Below the pieces are notes generated by a model. That model ran no database searches and was not told the DNA's origin. It saw only the letters and a program-made list of their open reading frames with translations. 64,000 nt of DNA, from the NCBI RefSeq assembly GCF_003344965.1, contig NZ_CP031194.1:930001-994000 (forward strand), written 5' to 3'. The position numbers and the translations under genes are program-made. Shown here one piece after another: positions 47,021 through 56,512 of the stretch (position 1 is the first letter of the stretch; each line of letters begins with the position of its first letter). This stretch comes from Streptomyces paludis. Its GTDB lineage: Bacteria > Actinomycetota > Actinomycetes > Streptomycetales > Streptomycetaceae.

Positions 47021-48631
47021 ATGAGCACCCTGCAGAGCGTTCCCGCACTGGGGACGCACCCGGCCGGCGGTTCCCTGCCGAGCCGCGCCGAGACCCGGGA
47101 CCAGCTGGCCAGAGCCACCTACGACCTGCTGGTGATCGGCGGCGGCATCCTGGGCATCTCCACCGCCTGGCATGCCTCCCAGTCGGGACTGCGGGTGGCC
47201 CTGGTGGACGGCGGCGACTTCGCCGGCGCCACGTCCTCCGCCTCCTCCAAGCTGCTCCACGGCGGGCTGCGCTACTTGCAGACCGGCGCGGTGAAGCTGG
47301 TGGCGGAGAACCACTTCGAGCGGCGCGCGGTGTCCCGGCAGGTGGCACCGCACCTGGCCAATCCGCTCACCTTCTATCTGCCCGTCTACAAGGGCGGCCC
47401 GCACGGCGCGGCCAAGCTCGGCGCGGGCGTCTTCGCCTACTCGGCGCTCTCCGCGTTCGGGGACGGCGTCGGCCATGTGATCAGCCCGGACAAGGCCCGG
47501 CAGGCCGTGCCCGAGCTGCGTACGGAGAACCTCAAGGCCGTGGCCGTGTACGGCGACGACCAGATGAACGACGCGCGGATGGCACTGATGACCGTCCGCG
47601 CGGCCGTCGACTCCGGCGCCACCGTCCTCAACCACGCGTCGGTCACCGGGCTCCGCTTCACCCAGGGCCGGGTCACCGGCGCCGAGCTGCGGGACGCGCT
47701 CGACGGTACGGAGTTCGGGGTCGACGCCCGGCTGGTGCTGAACGCCACCGGCCCCTGGGTCGACCACCTGCGCAAGCTGGAGAACCCGGACGCGGCGCCG
47801 TCCATCCGGCTCTCCAAGGGCGCGCACCTCGTTCTCAAGCGCACCGCGCCGTGGAAGGCCGCGCTCGCCACGCCCATCGACAAGTACCGCATCACCTTCG
47901 CCCTCCCGTGGGAGGACATGCTGCTGCTCGGCACGACCGACGAGGAGTACGAGGGCGAGCCCGCCGATGTCGCGGTCAACGAGAAGGACATCGCGCAGAT
48001 CCTGGACGAGGCCGCGTTCTCGGTACGGGACCAGCAGCTGACCCGCGATCTGATCACCTACTCCTTCGCCGGGCTGCGCGTCCTGCCCGGCGGCCCCGGG
48101 AGCACCTCCAAGGCCAAGCGCGAGACGGTCGTGACCGAGGGCCGGGGCGGCATGCTCTCGGTCGCGGGCGGCAAGTGGACCACCTTCCGCCATATCGGCC
48201 GTACGGTCCTGAAGAAGCTGGAGTCGCTGCCGGGGCACCCGCTCGGCCAGGGCATGGAGCCGGTGTCCCAGCTGCCCAAGAAGCTTCCGCTGCCCGGTAT
48301 CGCCAGCCCGAACGCGGTCGCCCACCGACTGCTGATCGACGGCGGCGGCACCGGCCCCTCGATGGCCCCCGACACCGCCCGCCATCTCGCCACCCATTAC
48401 GGCTCGCTGGCGTTCGACATCGTGCGGCTGGCCAACGAGTACCCGGAGCTGGGCGAGCGGATCCACCCGGACGCCCCGGAGATCTGGGCGCAGGTCGTGT
48501 ACGCCCGGGACCACGAGTGGGCCGAGACGGTCGACGACGTGCTGCGCCGCCGTACCACGCTCACCATCCGGGGACTGGACACGGAGCCGGTCCGGGCCCG
48601 GGTCGCGGAGCTGCTGGCCGAGCGGAGCTGA
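47021..48631 (+). CDS. glpD: Glycerol-3-phosphate dehydrogenase (FAD)
   Basis: The 536-residue flavoprotein oxidises glycerol-3-phosphate to dihydroxyacetone phosphate at the membrane and passes electrons to quinone. The FAD motif LLVIGGGILGISTAW is at about 36-50, SSKLLHGGLRYL follows, and GGKWTTFR marks the end of the DAO domain. AAGAGGAG precedes ATG 47021. It ends the glycerol operon. Confidence 0.96.
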   Translation: MSTLQSVPALGTHPAGGSLPSRAETRDQLARATYDLLVIGGGILGISTAWHASQSGLRVALVDGGDFAGATSSASSKLLHGGLRYLQTGAVKLVAENHFERRAVSRQVAPHLANPLTFYLPVYKGGPHGAAKLGAGVFAYSALSAFGDGVGHVISPDKARQAVPELRTENLKAVAVYGDDQMNDARMALMTVRAAVDSGATVLNHASVTGLRFTQGRVTGAELRDALDGTEFGVDARLVLNATGPWVDHLRKLENPDAAPSIRLSKGAHLVLKRTAPWKAALATPIDKYRITFALPWEDMLLLGTTDEEYEGEPADVAVNEKDIAQILDEAAFSVRDQQLTRDLITYSFAGLRVLPGGPGSTSKAKRETVVTEGRGGMLSVAGGKWTTFRHIGRTVLKKLESLPGHPLGQGMEPVSQLPKKLPLPGIASPNAVAHRLLIDGGGTGPSMAPDTARHLATHYGSLAFDIVRLANEYPELGERIHPDAPEIWAQVVYARDHEWAETVDDVLRRRTTLTIRGLDTEPVRARVAELLAERS

Positions 48632-48664
48632 CGGCCGGGCCGACGGACGAGCCGGGCCGACCGC

Positions 48665-48698
48665 CGGACGTCCGGATGGCGGCCTCGGACGTCCGGAT
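48665..48698. repeat. Two copies of CGGACGTCCGGAT, 21 bp apart
   Basis: The 13-bp sequence occurs at 48665-48677 and 48686-48698. Each copy contains the perfect 10-bp palindrome CGGACGTCCG. The repeat period of 21 bp equals two turns of the helix. They lie about 100-130 bp before the FadR-type gene and just past glpD. Confidence 0.7.
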
Positions 48699-48757
48699 CG
48701 CGGGCGGGGTACGCCTCCCACCGGGGAGGGGCCTCGCCCGCCGGGCCGGTCCGCCCG

Positions 48758-48782
48758 CATAATGGGGCGATACATCGGATGT
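48758..48782 (+). promoter_or_regulatory. Promoter and operator of the FadR-type gene
   Basis: CATAAT (48758-48763) fits a -10 element. The near-palindrome ACATCGGATGT (48772-48782) lies just downstream at the expected transcription start. The core ATACATCGGATG reappears inverted before the fuconate dehydratase gene at 51638-51649, so this is probably the autoregulatory operator. Confidence 0.65.
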
Positions 48783-48795
48783 CTGGAGGTCGCCC

Positions 48796-49467
48796 GTGGC
48801 TGTCACCGACGAGGCCATCGAGAAGATCAAGGAAATGATCGTCTCCGGCGCGCTGCGCCCCGGCGACCGTCTTCCCAAGGAGAGCGAACTCGCCGCCGAG
48901 CTGGGGCTGTCCCGCAACTCGCTGCGCGAGGCGGTGCGCGCGCTGTCGCTGATCCGCATCCTCGATGTGCGCCAGGGCGACGGTACGTACGTCACGAGCC
49001 TCGACCCGCAGCTGCTGCTGGAGGCGCTGAGCTTCGTCGTGGACTTCCACCGGGACGACACCGTGCTGGAGTTCCTCGCCGTACGCCGCATCCTGGAGCC
49101 CGCCGCGACCGCGCTGGCGACCCCCCGGATCACCGAGGCGGAGCTGGACGCTCTGGACGCGGCGCTGACCGCGCTGGGGCCGGCGCCGTCGGTCGGCGAA
49201 CTGGTCGCGGCCGACCTGGAGTTCCACCGGTCGATCGTGCGCCACTCGGGCAACGCGGTGCTCTGCTCGCTGCTGGACGGGCTGTCGGGGCCGACCACCC
49301 GGGCCCGGGTCTGGCGCGGGCTGACCCAGGAGGACGCCGTCGCCCGGACCCTCCACGAGCACCGCGCGATCCTCGCGGCGCTCCGCGACCGGGACGCGGA
49401 GGCGGCCAGATCCTGGGCGACGGTCCATGTGGCGAGCGTCGAGATGTGGCTCAGATCGACGCTGTGA
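48796..49467 (+). CDS. GntR/FadR-family regulator of the fuconate genes
   Basis: The 223-residue protein has a GntR winged helix (LPKESELAAELGLSRNSLREAVRALS, about 27-52) and a helical FCD ligand domain with the expected metal-binding residues (Asp in DLEFHRSIVRHSGN and His in HRAIL and HVAS). GGAGG lies 8 bp before GTG 48796. It converges on the dehydrogenase-dehydratase operon and shares an operator with it. It likely responds to L-fuconate or its keto-deoxy derivative. Confidence 0.92.
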   Translation: MAVTDEAIEKIKEMIVSGALRPGDRLPKESELAAELGLSRNSLREAVRALSLIRILDVRQGDGTYVTSLDPQLLLEALSFVVDFHRDDTVLEFLAVRRILEPAATALATPRITEAELDALDAALTALGPAPSVGELVAADLEFHRSIVRHSGNAVLCSLLDGLSGPTTRARVWRGLTQEDAVARTLHEHRAILAALRDRDAEAARSWATVHVASVEMWLRSTL

Positions 49468-49495
49468 GCCCGGGCGGGCGGCGCGTACGCCCCGC

Positions 49496-50272
49496 TCAGG
49501 CGAGGGGGCGCAGCCGCAGTCCCTGCATCCCGCCGTCGACCGCGAGCGCCGTACCCGTGACGGCCGCCGCCGCCGGACTCGCGAGATACGCGACGGCCGC
49601 CGCGACCTCGTCCGCGCCGACCAGCCGGCCGGTGGGCTGGCGCGCGGCGAGGGCGGCGCGTTCGGCGGCGGGGTCGTCGGCCGCGTCGAGGAGCCGGCCC
49701 ACCCAGGGGGTGTCGGCGGTGCCGGGGTTGACGCAGTTGACGCGGATGCCCTCGCGGACGTGGTCGGCGGCCATCGCCAGGGTCAGCGAGAGCACCGCGC
49801 CCTTGCTGGCGCTGTAGAGCGCGCGCTGCGGGAGCCCGGCGGTGGCGGCGATCGAGCAGGTGTGGGTGACGGAGACCGCCCCGGGCCGCCCGGCTGCGGC
49901 GCGGCGCAGATGCGGCAGGGCGTGCCGGGCGGTGCGGACCATGCCGAGGACATTGACGTCGAGTACGCGCAGCCACTCGTCGTCGGGGTTGTCCGCGACG
50001 GTGCCGAGGGCGCCGATGCCCGCGTTGGAGACGACGGTGTGCAGCCCGCCGAACTCCCGGGCCGCCGTGTCCACCGCCGTACGGACCGCCGCGTCGTCGG
50101 TGACGTCGGCGGTGAGCGGCAGGGTCCCGGCGGGCGCGCCGCCGGTCTCCCGGTCCAGTACGGCGACGCGTGCGCCGCGCGCCACCAGCAGGGCGGCGAC
50201 GGCCGCGCCGATACCGGAGGCACCGCCGGTGACCAGGGCACCGAGTCCCTCGAAGTCCCGTACCGCCATCAT
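49496..50272 (-). CDS. SDR-family dehydrogenase, probable 2-keto-3-deoxy-L-fuconate dehydrogenase
   Basis: The 258-residue short-chain dehydrogenase shows TGGASGIG (15-22), NAGIG near 82, catalytic Ser in HTCSIAAT near 130 and Tyr-Lys in YSASKG near 144. Its start overlaps the stop of the dehydratase gene (ATGA), which indicates coupling. In the known non-phosphorylating fucose pathway this enzyme class follows fuconate dehydratase. The fold is sure and the substrate comes from context. Confidence 0.87.
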   Translation of the reverse strand: MMAVRDFEGLGALVTGGASGIGAAVAALLVARGARVAVLDRETGGAPAGTLPLTADVTDDAAVRTAVDTAAREFGGLHTVVSNAGIGALGTVADNPDDEWLRVLDVNVLGMVRTARHALPHLRRAAAGRPGAVSVTHTCSIAATAGLPQRALYSASKGAVLSLTLAMAADHVREGIRVNCVNPGTADTPWVGRLLDAADDPAAERAALAARQPTGRLVGADEVAAAVAYLASPAAAAVTGTALAVDGGMQGLRLRPLA

Positions 50273-51600
50273 GATCCGTTCTCCTTCCGCGGGCCGGACG
50301 CGCCGGTACGGGCCGCCCAGACGGATCCGTCGGGGTAGCGGTGGGCGGCGAGGGACGCGGGGAGCATCCTGGCCGAGAAGCCGGGCGCGGTGGGCGCGCG
50401 GTAGCGGCCGCCGGTGACGACGACGGGGTCGGCGAAGTGTTCGTGGAGGTGGTCGACGTACTCGATGACGCGGTCCTCCTGACTGCCGGAGACGGCGACG
50501 TAGTCGAACATCGCGAGGTGCTGGACGAGTTCGCAGAGGCCGACCCCGCCGGCGTGCGGGCAGACGGGGACGCCGAACTTGGCGGCGAGGAGCAGGATCG
50601 CCAGGTTCTCACCGACCCCGGCGACCCTGGCCGCGTCGATCTGGACGTAGTCGACGGCCTCCGCCTGGAGGAGCTGCTTGAAGACGACGCGGTTGGCGGC
50701 GTGTTCACCGGTGGCGACCCTGACGGACTGTCCGGCGCGGACGGCGGCGTGGCCGAGGATGTCGTCCGGGCTGGTCGGCTCCTCGATCCAGTGCGGTGCG
50801 TACGGGGCGAAGTCGGCCAGCCGGCGCAGCGCCTCGGGGACGTCCCAGCGCTGGTTGGCGTCGAGCGCGATGCGTATGTCGTCGCCGACGGCTGCGCGGG
50901 CGAGGCGCAGCCGCCGTACGTCGTCGTCGGGATCGGCGCCGACCTTGAGCTTGATCTGCCGGAAGCCGTCGGCGACGGCCTGCCGGGCGAGGGTGACGAG
51001 CTTGGTGTCGGAGTAGCCGAGCCAGCCGGGCGAGGTGGTGTACGCGGGGTAGCCGCCGGCCCGCAGCCGGGCGGCGCGCTCGGCGCGGCCGGGCTCGGCG
51101 GCGCGCAGCAGGGCCAGCGCCTCGTCGGGGGTGAGCGCGTCGGTGAGATGGCGGAAGTCGACGAGCGAGACCAGCTCCTCGGGGGTCATCCCGGCGAGGA
51201 ACTCCCAGACCGGCAGGCCCGCGCCGGTGGCCGCGAGGTCCCAGGCGGCGTTGATGACCGCGCCGGCGGCCATGTGCATGACCCCCTTCTCCGGGCCGAG
51301 CCAGCGCAGTTGGGAGTCATGGGTGAGCGCGGTGGAGAGTTCGGCGAGATCGGCGGCGGTGCGGGGGGCGGGGCGTCCGACGACATGGGGCCGCAGCGCC
51401 TCGATGGCGGCGGCCATGACCTCGTTGCCGCGTCCGATGGTGAAGCAGAAGCCGTGCCCCTCACCGCCGGCGGAGGTACGGAGCACCACATAGGCGGCCG
51501 AGTAGTCGGGGTCGGGGTTCATGGCGTCGGAGCCGTCGAGCTGCTCGGAGGTCGGGAAGCGGATGTCGTGCACCGTGAACCCGGTGACGGTCTCGGTCAT
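50269..51600 (-). CDS. Enolase-superfamily dehydratase, probable L-fuconate dehydratase
   Basis: The 443-residue protein belongs to the mandelate racemase group. [10 protein letters not shown] and the base motif IKLKVG (around 215) closely recall characterised L-fuconate dehydratase. ALDANQRW supplies a metal ligand, [10 protein letters not shown] the second and CPHAGGVGL the catalytic histidine region. It would remove water from L-fuconate to give 2-keto-3-deoxy-L-fuconate, used by the next gene product. Two operator-like sequences precede it. Confidence 0.87.
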   Translation of the reverse strand: MTETVTGFTVHDIRFPTSEQLDGSDAMNPDPDYSAAYVVLRTSAGGEGHGFCFTIGRGNEVMAAAIEALRPHVVGRPAPRTAADLAELSTALTHDSQLRWLGPEKGVMHMAAGAVINAAWDLAATGAGLPVWEFLAGMTPEELVSLVDFRHLTDALTPDEALALLRAAEPGRAERAARLRAGGYPAYTTSPGWLGYSDTKLVTLARQAVADGFRQIKLKVGADPDDDVRRLRLARAAVGDDIRIALDANQRWDVPEALRRLADFAPYAPHWIEEPTSPDDILGHAAVRAGQSVRVATGEHAANRVVFKQLLQAEAVDYVQIDAARVAGVGENLAILLLAAKFGVPVCPHAGGVGLCELVQHLAMFDYVAVSGSQEDRVIEYVDHLHEHFADPVVVTGGRYRAPTAPGFSARMLPASLAAHRYPDGSVWAARTGASGPRKENGS

Positions 51601-51617
51601 GCGCGCCTCTCGTACAG

Positions 51618-51649
51618 AACATCGGATCTCTTGCGGTCATCCGATGTAT
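51618..51649 (-). promoter_or_regulatory. FadR-type operators upstream of the dehydratase gene
   Basis: AACATCGGATC (51618-51628) and CATCCGATGTAT (51638-51649) lie 18-49 bp before the start. The second is the exact inverse of ATACATCGGATG found at the regulator's own promoter. Two sites in tandem suggest cooperative repression. Confidence 0.65.
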
Positions 51650-51865
51650 AGCGCCGCCTGCGCGCGACCGTCCAGAGCCGCGGCGAAATCGAGCCTCAGC
51701 GCTCGGATGAATCACCGGGGAATTGGACAGGGAGAGAACGGGGCCGCACCGGTCCGCGACCGGGTCCGGAGAAGTTCACCCGGCCGTGCACGGGGCTGCG
51801 GCCGGGGACGGCGAAAGCCGTAAGGTTGGTGCGTAGAAAAAGGAAACTTCGGAAGGAGGCACTGG

Positions 51866-52948
51866 GTGATCGAGCTCGACGGGGTTCCCGAGCTGATCGA
51901 CCCGGTCATGGTGGCCGCGTTCGAGGGCTGGAACGACGCGGGCGACGCGGCCTCCGCGGCGGTGGCTCATCTGCACCGGGAGTGGAAGGGCGAGGTGTTC
52001 GCGGCGCTGGACGCCGAGGACTACTACGATTTCCAGGTCAATCGGCCCACGGTCTATCTGGAGGGCGGCCAGCGGAAGATCACCTGGCCGACCACCCGGC
52101 TCTCCGTGGTGCGGGTGGGCGGGGAGACCCCTCGTGACCTGGTGCTGGTGCGCGGTATCGAGCCGTCCATGCGCTGGCGCTCGTTCTGCAACGAGCTGCT
52201 GGGTTTCGCCCATGAGCTGGGTGTGGAGATGGTGGTCATCCTGGGCGCGCTGCTCGGCGACACCCCGCACACCCGGCCGGTGCCGGTCAGCGGGGTCACC
52301 TCGGACACGGATCTGGCCAGGACGATGGACCTGGAGGAGACCCGGTACGAGGGGCCGACCGGCATCGTCGGCATCCTCCAGGAGGCGTGCACCCACGCGG
52401 GTGTGCCGGCGGTGAGCCTGTGGGCCGCCGTGCCGCACTACGTGTCGCAGCCGCCCAATCCCAAGGCGACGCTGGCGCTGCTCAACCGGCTGGAGGATCT
52501 GATCGGGCTGCGGATCCCGCTCGGCGAGCTGGCCGAGGACGCGCGGGCCTGGCAGCTGGGGGTGGATCAACTGGCCGCCGAGGACAGCGAGGTGGCGGAG
52601 TACGTCCAGTCGCTGGAGGAGGCGCGGGACACGGCCGAGCTGCCCGAGGCGTCCGGCGAGGCCATCGCCCGGGAGTTCGAGCGGTATCTGCGCCGGCGCG
52701 ACGGCGGTCCGGGGCCCGGGCCGGGACCGGGACCCGCGCCGGGCGGCCATGCCACGGAGGGCGGGGACGGCCCGCCGTATCTGCGCGACGCCTCGGGCGG
52801 CGGCCGCGCCCGCCCGCCGCGCTCCCCGCGCGACCTCTCCGGTCCGGGCGGGGGTACGGGCAGAGGCCCGGGGCCGGCGGACGGACCCGCGGACGGTTCC
52901 CCGGAGGACGGGCCCGCCGACAACGAGGACGGGTCCTCCGGGGACTGA
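51866..52948 (+). CDS. PAC2-family protein
   Basis: The 360-residue protein has the PAC2 domain (about 1-220; ELDGVPELIDPVMVAAFEGWNDAGDAA is the typical opening, in part here). The eukaryotic relatives are proteasome assembly chaperones. Residues after about 285 are low-complexity, Gly/Pro/Asp-rich and probably disordered, with a GPGPGPGPGPAPGG tract. GGAAGGAGG precedes GTG 51866. The role in bacteria is unknown. Confidence 0.9.
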   Translation: MIELDGVPELIDPVMVAAFEGWNDAGDAASAAVAHLHREWKGEVFAALDAEDYYDFQVNRPTVYLEGGQRKITWPTTRLSVVRVGGETPRDLVLVRGIEPSMRWRSFCNELLGFAHELGVEMVVILGALLGDTPHTRPVPVSGVTSDTDLARTMDLEETRYEGPTGIVGILQEACTHAGVPAVSLWAAVPHYVSQPPNPKATLALLNRLEDLIGLRIPLGELAEDARAWQLGVDQLAAEDSEVAEYVQSLEEARDTAELPEASGEAIAREFERYLRRRDGGPGPGPGPGPAPGGHATEGGDGPPYLRDASGGGRARPPRSPRDLSGPGGGTGRGPGPADGPADGSPEDGPADNEDGSSGD

Positions 52949-52966
52949 GGACAACAGCGGGACAGA

Positions 52967-53010
52967 CGGCCGGTGCGGCGGGGGAACGACGGCCCCCGCC
53001 GCACCGGCCG
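52967..53010. terminator. Terminator after the PAC2 gene
   Basis: An 18-bp perfect inverted repeat (52967-52984 and 52993-53010) with an 8-base loop lies 18 bp past the stop. Confidence 0.85.
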
Positions 53011-53116
53011 CTTCGCCATGTGTGCGCACAATTCAGCCAGTAGCGCGGACCAATGATTGAAAGTGATCACAACCGGTCTACCCTGCTCCGCAGATGACAG
53101 CGGAGAGGTGCGGTTG

Positions 53117-54160
53117 ATGAAGGTGCTGGTGACCGGCGCGTCGGGATTTCTCGGCGGCCATCTGGTGGACGGCGCCGTGCGCGCGGGCCACCACGTCCGG
53201 GTGCTGGTGCGGCCGGGCAACGACATCGGCCGACTGACGGCGCTGCCCGGGGTGGAACCGGTGTACGGCGATCTCGGCGACGCCGACGCGCTGCGCCGGG
53301 CCGCCGAGGGCGTCGACGTGGTGCACCACAGCGCCGCCCTGGTCGGACAGCGCGGCACCCGCGCGCAGTTCTGGGAGACCAATGTCGCGGGCACCGAGCG
53401 GCTGCTGACGGCGGCCCGGAGCGCCGGGGCCCGCCGCTTCGTCTTCATCAGCACGCCCAGCGCGCTGATGAACCCCCGGGACGGCGACCGGTTCGGCATC
53501 GACGAGAGCATCACGTACCCGGACCGGTTCTTCAATCTCTACTCCGAGACCAAGGCCGCCGCCGAGCAGCGCGTACTGGCCGCCCACGGGCCGGAGTTCA
53601 CCACGGTCTCGCTGCGTCCCCGGGGGATCTGGGGGCCGCGCGACCGCTCCGGCTTCCTGCCGAACCTGATCGCCAAGCTGGTGGCGGGCAAGCTCCCCGA
53701 TCTCGCCGGCGACAAGCGGGTGCTGACCTCGCTCTGCCACTGCGACAACGCGGTATCCGCCGCGCTGCTCGCCACCGGGGCCCCGGCCGAACGGGTCGGC
53801 GGCCGGGCCTACTTCATCGTCGACCGGGAGCCCGTGGACGCGCGGGAGATGATCCTGCGGCTCACCGAACTCTTCGGCGGTACGCCGCCCACCCGCAGGG
53901 TGCCGCCGCCGGTACGGGACGCGCTGGTCGCGGGGGTGGAGCTGCTCTGGCGGATCCCGGCGCTCGCGGCCCGGCGCGAACCTCCGCTCAGCCGCTACTC
54001 GGTGGCGCTGATGACCCGGTCCCGTACGTACGACACCTCGGCGGCCGAGCGGGACTTCGGCTACTCCCCCGTGATGGACACGGAGACGGGGCTGCGGCAG
54101 CTGGCGGAGTGGGTCGAGTCGCAGGGCGGCACCGAGGCGTTCGTACGCACCATGTCCTGA
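53117..54160 (+). CDS. NAD-dependent epimerase/dehydratase (extended SDR)
   Basis: The 347-residue protein opens with the Rossmann motif VLVTGASGFLGGHLVDGA (4-21 region). It shows SAALVGQRG, the active-site Tyr-x3-Lys in LYSETKAA near 156, and the RPRGIWGPRDRSG pattern of 3-beta-hydroxysteroid-dehydrogenase-like extended SDRs. ATG 53117 with GAGAGGTG upstream gives a standard N-terminus; an upstream in-frame start adds an unlikely 20 residues. The substrate is unknown, perhaps a sterol-like or sugar compound. Confidence 0.88.
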   Translation: MKVLVTGASGFLGGHLVDGAVRAGHHVRVLVRPGNDIGRLTALPGVEPVYGDLGDADALRRAAEGVDVVHHSAALVGQRGTRAQFWETNVAGTERLLTAARSAGARRFVFISTPSALMNPRDGDRFGIDESITYPDRFFNLYSETKAAAEQRVLAAHGPEFTTVSLRPRGIWGPRDRSGFLPNLIAKLVAGKLPDLAGDKRVLTSLCHCDNAVSAALLATGAPAERVGGRAYFIVDREPVDAREMILRLTELFGGTPPTRRVPPPVRDALVAGVELLWRIPALAARREPPLSRYSVALMTRSRTYDTSAAERDFGYSPVMDTETGLRQLAEWVESQGGTEAFVRTMS

Positions 54161-54193
54161 CGGGATACGGGGGTACGGCACGACGGCCCGGCC

Positions 54194-54219
54194 GGGGTAC
54201 GGCGCGACGGCCGTACCCC
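54194..54219. terminator. Hairpin between convergent epimerase and mshC genes
   Basis: A 10-bp perfect stem (54194-54203 and 54210-54219) with a six-base loop lies between the two convergent stops and may serve both directions. Confidence 0.6.
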
Positions 54220-54251
54220 GATCGGGCCCCGAGCCGATCGGACCGGGGCGG

Positions 54252-55481
54252 CTACAGCGCGACGCCGAGCAGCGCGTCGACGGTGCGCGAGACCACGCCG
54301 GGCGCGCCCTCCTCCGTACCGCCCGTGGACTCCTGGAGCGCGGCCCAGCGGTCGACGGCCGCGAGCGCCGCGGGCGCGTCCAGGTCGTCGGCCAGCGCCT
54401 CGCGGACCTCTTCGACCAGCGCCTCTGCGGACGGTCCGTCGGGCCGCGACACCGCGGCCCGCCAGCGCGCCAGCCGCGCCACGGCGTCCTGGAGGACCTG
54501 GTCGGACCACTCCCAGTCGGCGCGGTAGTGGTGCGCGAGGAGCGCGAGCCGGATCGCCGCCGGGTCCACACCCGCGCGGCGCAGGCTGGACACGAAGACG
54601 AGATTGCCCCGGGACTTGGACATCTTCTCGCCGTCCAGGCCGACCATCCCGGCGTGCACATACGCCTGGGCGAAGGGGTGTTCCCCGGTCAGCGCCTGGG
54701 CGTGCGAGGCGCCCATCTCGTGGTGCGGGAAGGCCAGATCGCTGCCGCCGCCCTGGACGTCGAAGCCCATCCCGAGATGGTCGAGGGCGATGGCCACACA
54801 CTCGATGTGCCAGCCGGGCCGGCCGCGGCCCAGGGAGCCGCCGTCCCAGCTCGGCTCGCCGGGCCGGGCGGCCAGCCAGAGGATCGGGTCGAGCGGGTTC
54901 TTCTTGCCCGGCCGGTCGGGGTCGCCGCCGCGCTCGGCCGAGAGCAGCCGCATCGCCTCGGCGTCGAGCCGCGAGACCTGTCCGAAGTGCGGATCGGCCG
55001 CCACGGAGAAGTAGACGTCGCCTTCGAGTTCGTACGCGGCACCGGCCTCCACCAGCCGTTCCACCAGCGGCACGATGCCCGGTATCGCCTCGACGGCGCC
55101 GATGTAGTGCTGGGGCGGGAGCATGCGCAGGGCGGTCATGTCCTCGCGGAAGAGGGCCGTCTCGCGCTCCGCGAGCCCGACCCAGTCCTCCCCGTCGCGC
55201 GCCGCCCGTTCCAGCAGGGGATCGTCGACATCGGTCACGTTCTGGACGTAGTGAACCTGCCGCTTCGTGTCGAGCCACACGCGCTGCACGAGGTCGAACG
55301 CGTTGTAGGTCGCCGCGTGACCCATGTGGGTCGCGTCGTACGGCGTGATGCCGCAGACGTAGATACGGGCGACGGGACCGGGCGCGAGGGTGACGCGGCC
55401 GTCGGTCGCGGTGTCGTGAATCGTGAGGTCGCGGCCCTTGCCAGGCAGGGCGGGGACCTCGGAAGCGGGCCAGGCATGCAT
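54252..55481 (-). CDS. mshC: L-cysteine:GlcN-Ins ligase MshC (mycothiol synthesis)
   Basis: The 409-residue enzyme resembles cysteinyl-tRNA synthetase and joins cysteine to GlcN-inositol with ATP. Zinc-site Cys43 is in YVCGITPYD, the HIGH-like THMGHA is at 51-56, [10 protein letters not shown] follows, and KMSKS lies near residue 290. The N-terminal [14 protein letters not shown] extension is characteristic of MshC and distinguishes it from CysS. It is the last gene after the SCO1664-like, DUF3090 and phosphatase genes. Confidence 0.96.
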   Translation of the reverse strand: MHAWPASEVPALPGKGRDLTIHDTATDGRVTLAPGPVARIYVCGITPYDATHMGHAATYNAFDLVQRVWLDTKRQVHYVQNVTDVDDPLLERAARDGEDWVGLAERETALFREDMTALRMLPPQHYIGAVEAIPGIVPLVERLVEAGAAYELEGDVYFSVAADPHFGQVSRLDAEAMRLLSAERGGDPDRPGKKNPLDPILWLAARPGEPSWDGGSLGRGRPGWHIECVAIALDHLGMGFDVQGGGSDLAFPHHEMGASHAQALTGEHPFAQAYVHAGMVGLDGEKMSKSRGNLVFVSSLRRAGVDPAAIRLALLAHHYRADWEWSDQVLQDAVARLARWRAAVSRPDGPSAEALVEEVREALADDLDAPAALAAVDRWAALQESTGGTEEGAPGVVSRTVDALLGVAL

Positions 55482-55606
55482 GTCATGAGCGTAACCGGAT
55501 GGAAGTTCCGGATACGAACCGGATGGCCGATCTTGGCCGATGAGGCGCTCTTGCGCGTTCCGTCGCGAACTGCTTACGGGCGCCGGGTATCAGGCCGGGA
55601 TCAGGC

Positions 55607-56512
55607 TCACACCGGCGGCCAGGGAATCGGCGGCCACTGCCCGGAGGGTTCCGGGTGCCGGCCGGTGTGGCGCAGCTCACGGACCCGGGCGCGTACGGCA
55701 TCGGTCTCGGCCACGGTGATGAGTTCGGCCAGTCGGGTGGCGAGGGGCGCGGCGGGCACCAGCGCTTCCTCCAGCCGGGCCAGCACCGCCAGCGCCTCGT
55801 CGGTCAGCGGCTCGCCCGCCCAGCCCCAGAGCAGGGTGCGCAGCTTGTCCTCCACATGGAAGGTGACGCCGTGGTCGATGGCGTAGAGGTGGCCGCCGGG
55901 CGCGGGCAGCAGATGGCCGCCCTTGCGGTCGCCGTTGTTGATGACGGCGTCGAGGACGGCGAGACGCCGCAGCTGCTCGTCATCGGCGTGCACCAGCAGG
56001 GCGGTCCGGCCCTCGCCGACCTCGGCGCGGCCGACGGCCTTCCAGCCGTCGCCGGGGCGCTCCTCGTCGACGAGGGCGAGCAGCGGGCCGAAGTCCGCGT
56101 CGGGGGTGTCGTCCGCGCGGGCCGCTTCCTCGTCGGCGGCCGTATCCTCAGCGTCGTTCACCGCGTCCGCGTCGTCGTCCGGCTCCAGGTCGATCCAGAG
56201 CTGGCACATGCCCTCGCCGTACGGTCCGTCCCGGAGCACGGTCGGCGGGACGAGGTGCCAGCCGGTCGCCTCGGAGACCTCGTACGCCGCGACCTCGCGC
56301 TGGGCGAGCGTGCCGTCGGGGAAGTCCCACAGGGGCCGCTCCCCCGCGACGGGCTTGTAGACGCAGGACGCCTCCCGGCCCTCGTACGCGACCGAGCAGT
56401 AGAGCACCCCGTTGGACGCCTCACGGATCCGGCCACGCACCGTCAGCTCGCCCTTGGTGAGCAGCTCGACAGCGGTCACGCTCCGCGGCGGTATCCGTTC
56501 TGGCGCGGGCAT
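55607..56512 (-). CDS. SCO1664-family protein, kinase-like fold
   Basis: The 301-residue protein belongs to a family conserved beside mshC in actinobacteria. NNGDRKGGHLL and AIDHGVTFH in the C-terminal half resemble the catalytic and metal-binding loops of PI3/PI4-kinase-like folds. An acidic insertion (about 112-140, rich in Asp/Glu/Ala) interrupts the middle. The start at ATG 56512 lies 37 bp inside the DUF3090 gene, so translation is coupled. No activity is known. Confidence 0.85.
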   Translation of the reverse strand: MPAPERIPPRSVTAVELLTKGELTVRGRIREASNGVLYCSVAYEGREASCVYKPVAGERPLWDFPDGTLAQREVAAYEVSEATGWHLVPPTVLRDGPYGEGMCQLWIDLEPDDDADAVNDAEDTAADEEAARADDTPDADFGPLLALVDEERPGDGWKAVGRAEVGEGRTALLVHADDEQLRRLAVLDAVINNGDRKGGHLLPAPGGHLYAIDHGVTFHVEDKLRTLLWGWAGEPLTDEALAVLARLEEALVPAAPLATRLAELITVAETDAVRARVRELRHTGRHPEPSGQWPPIPWPPV

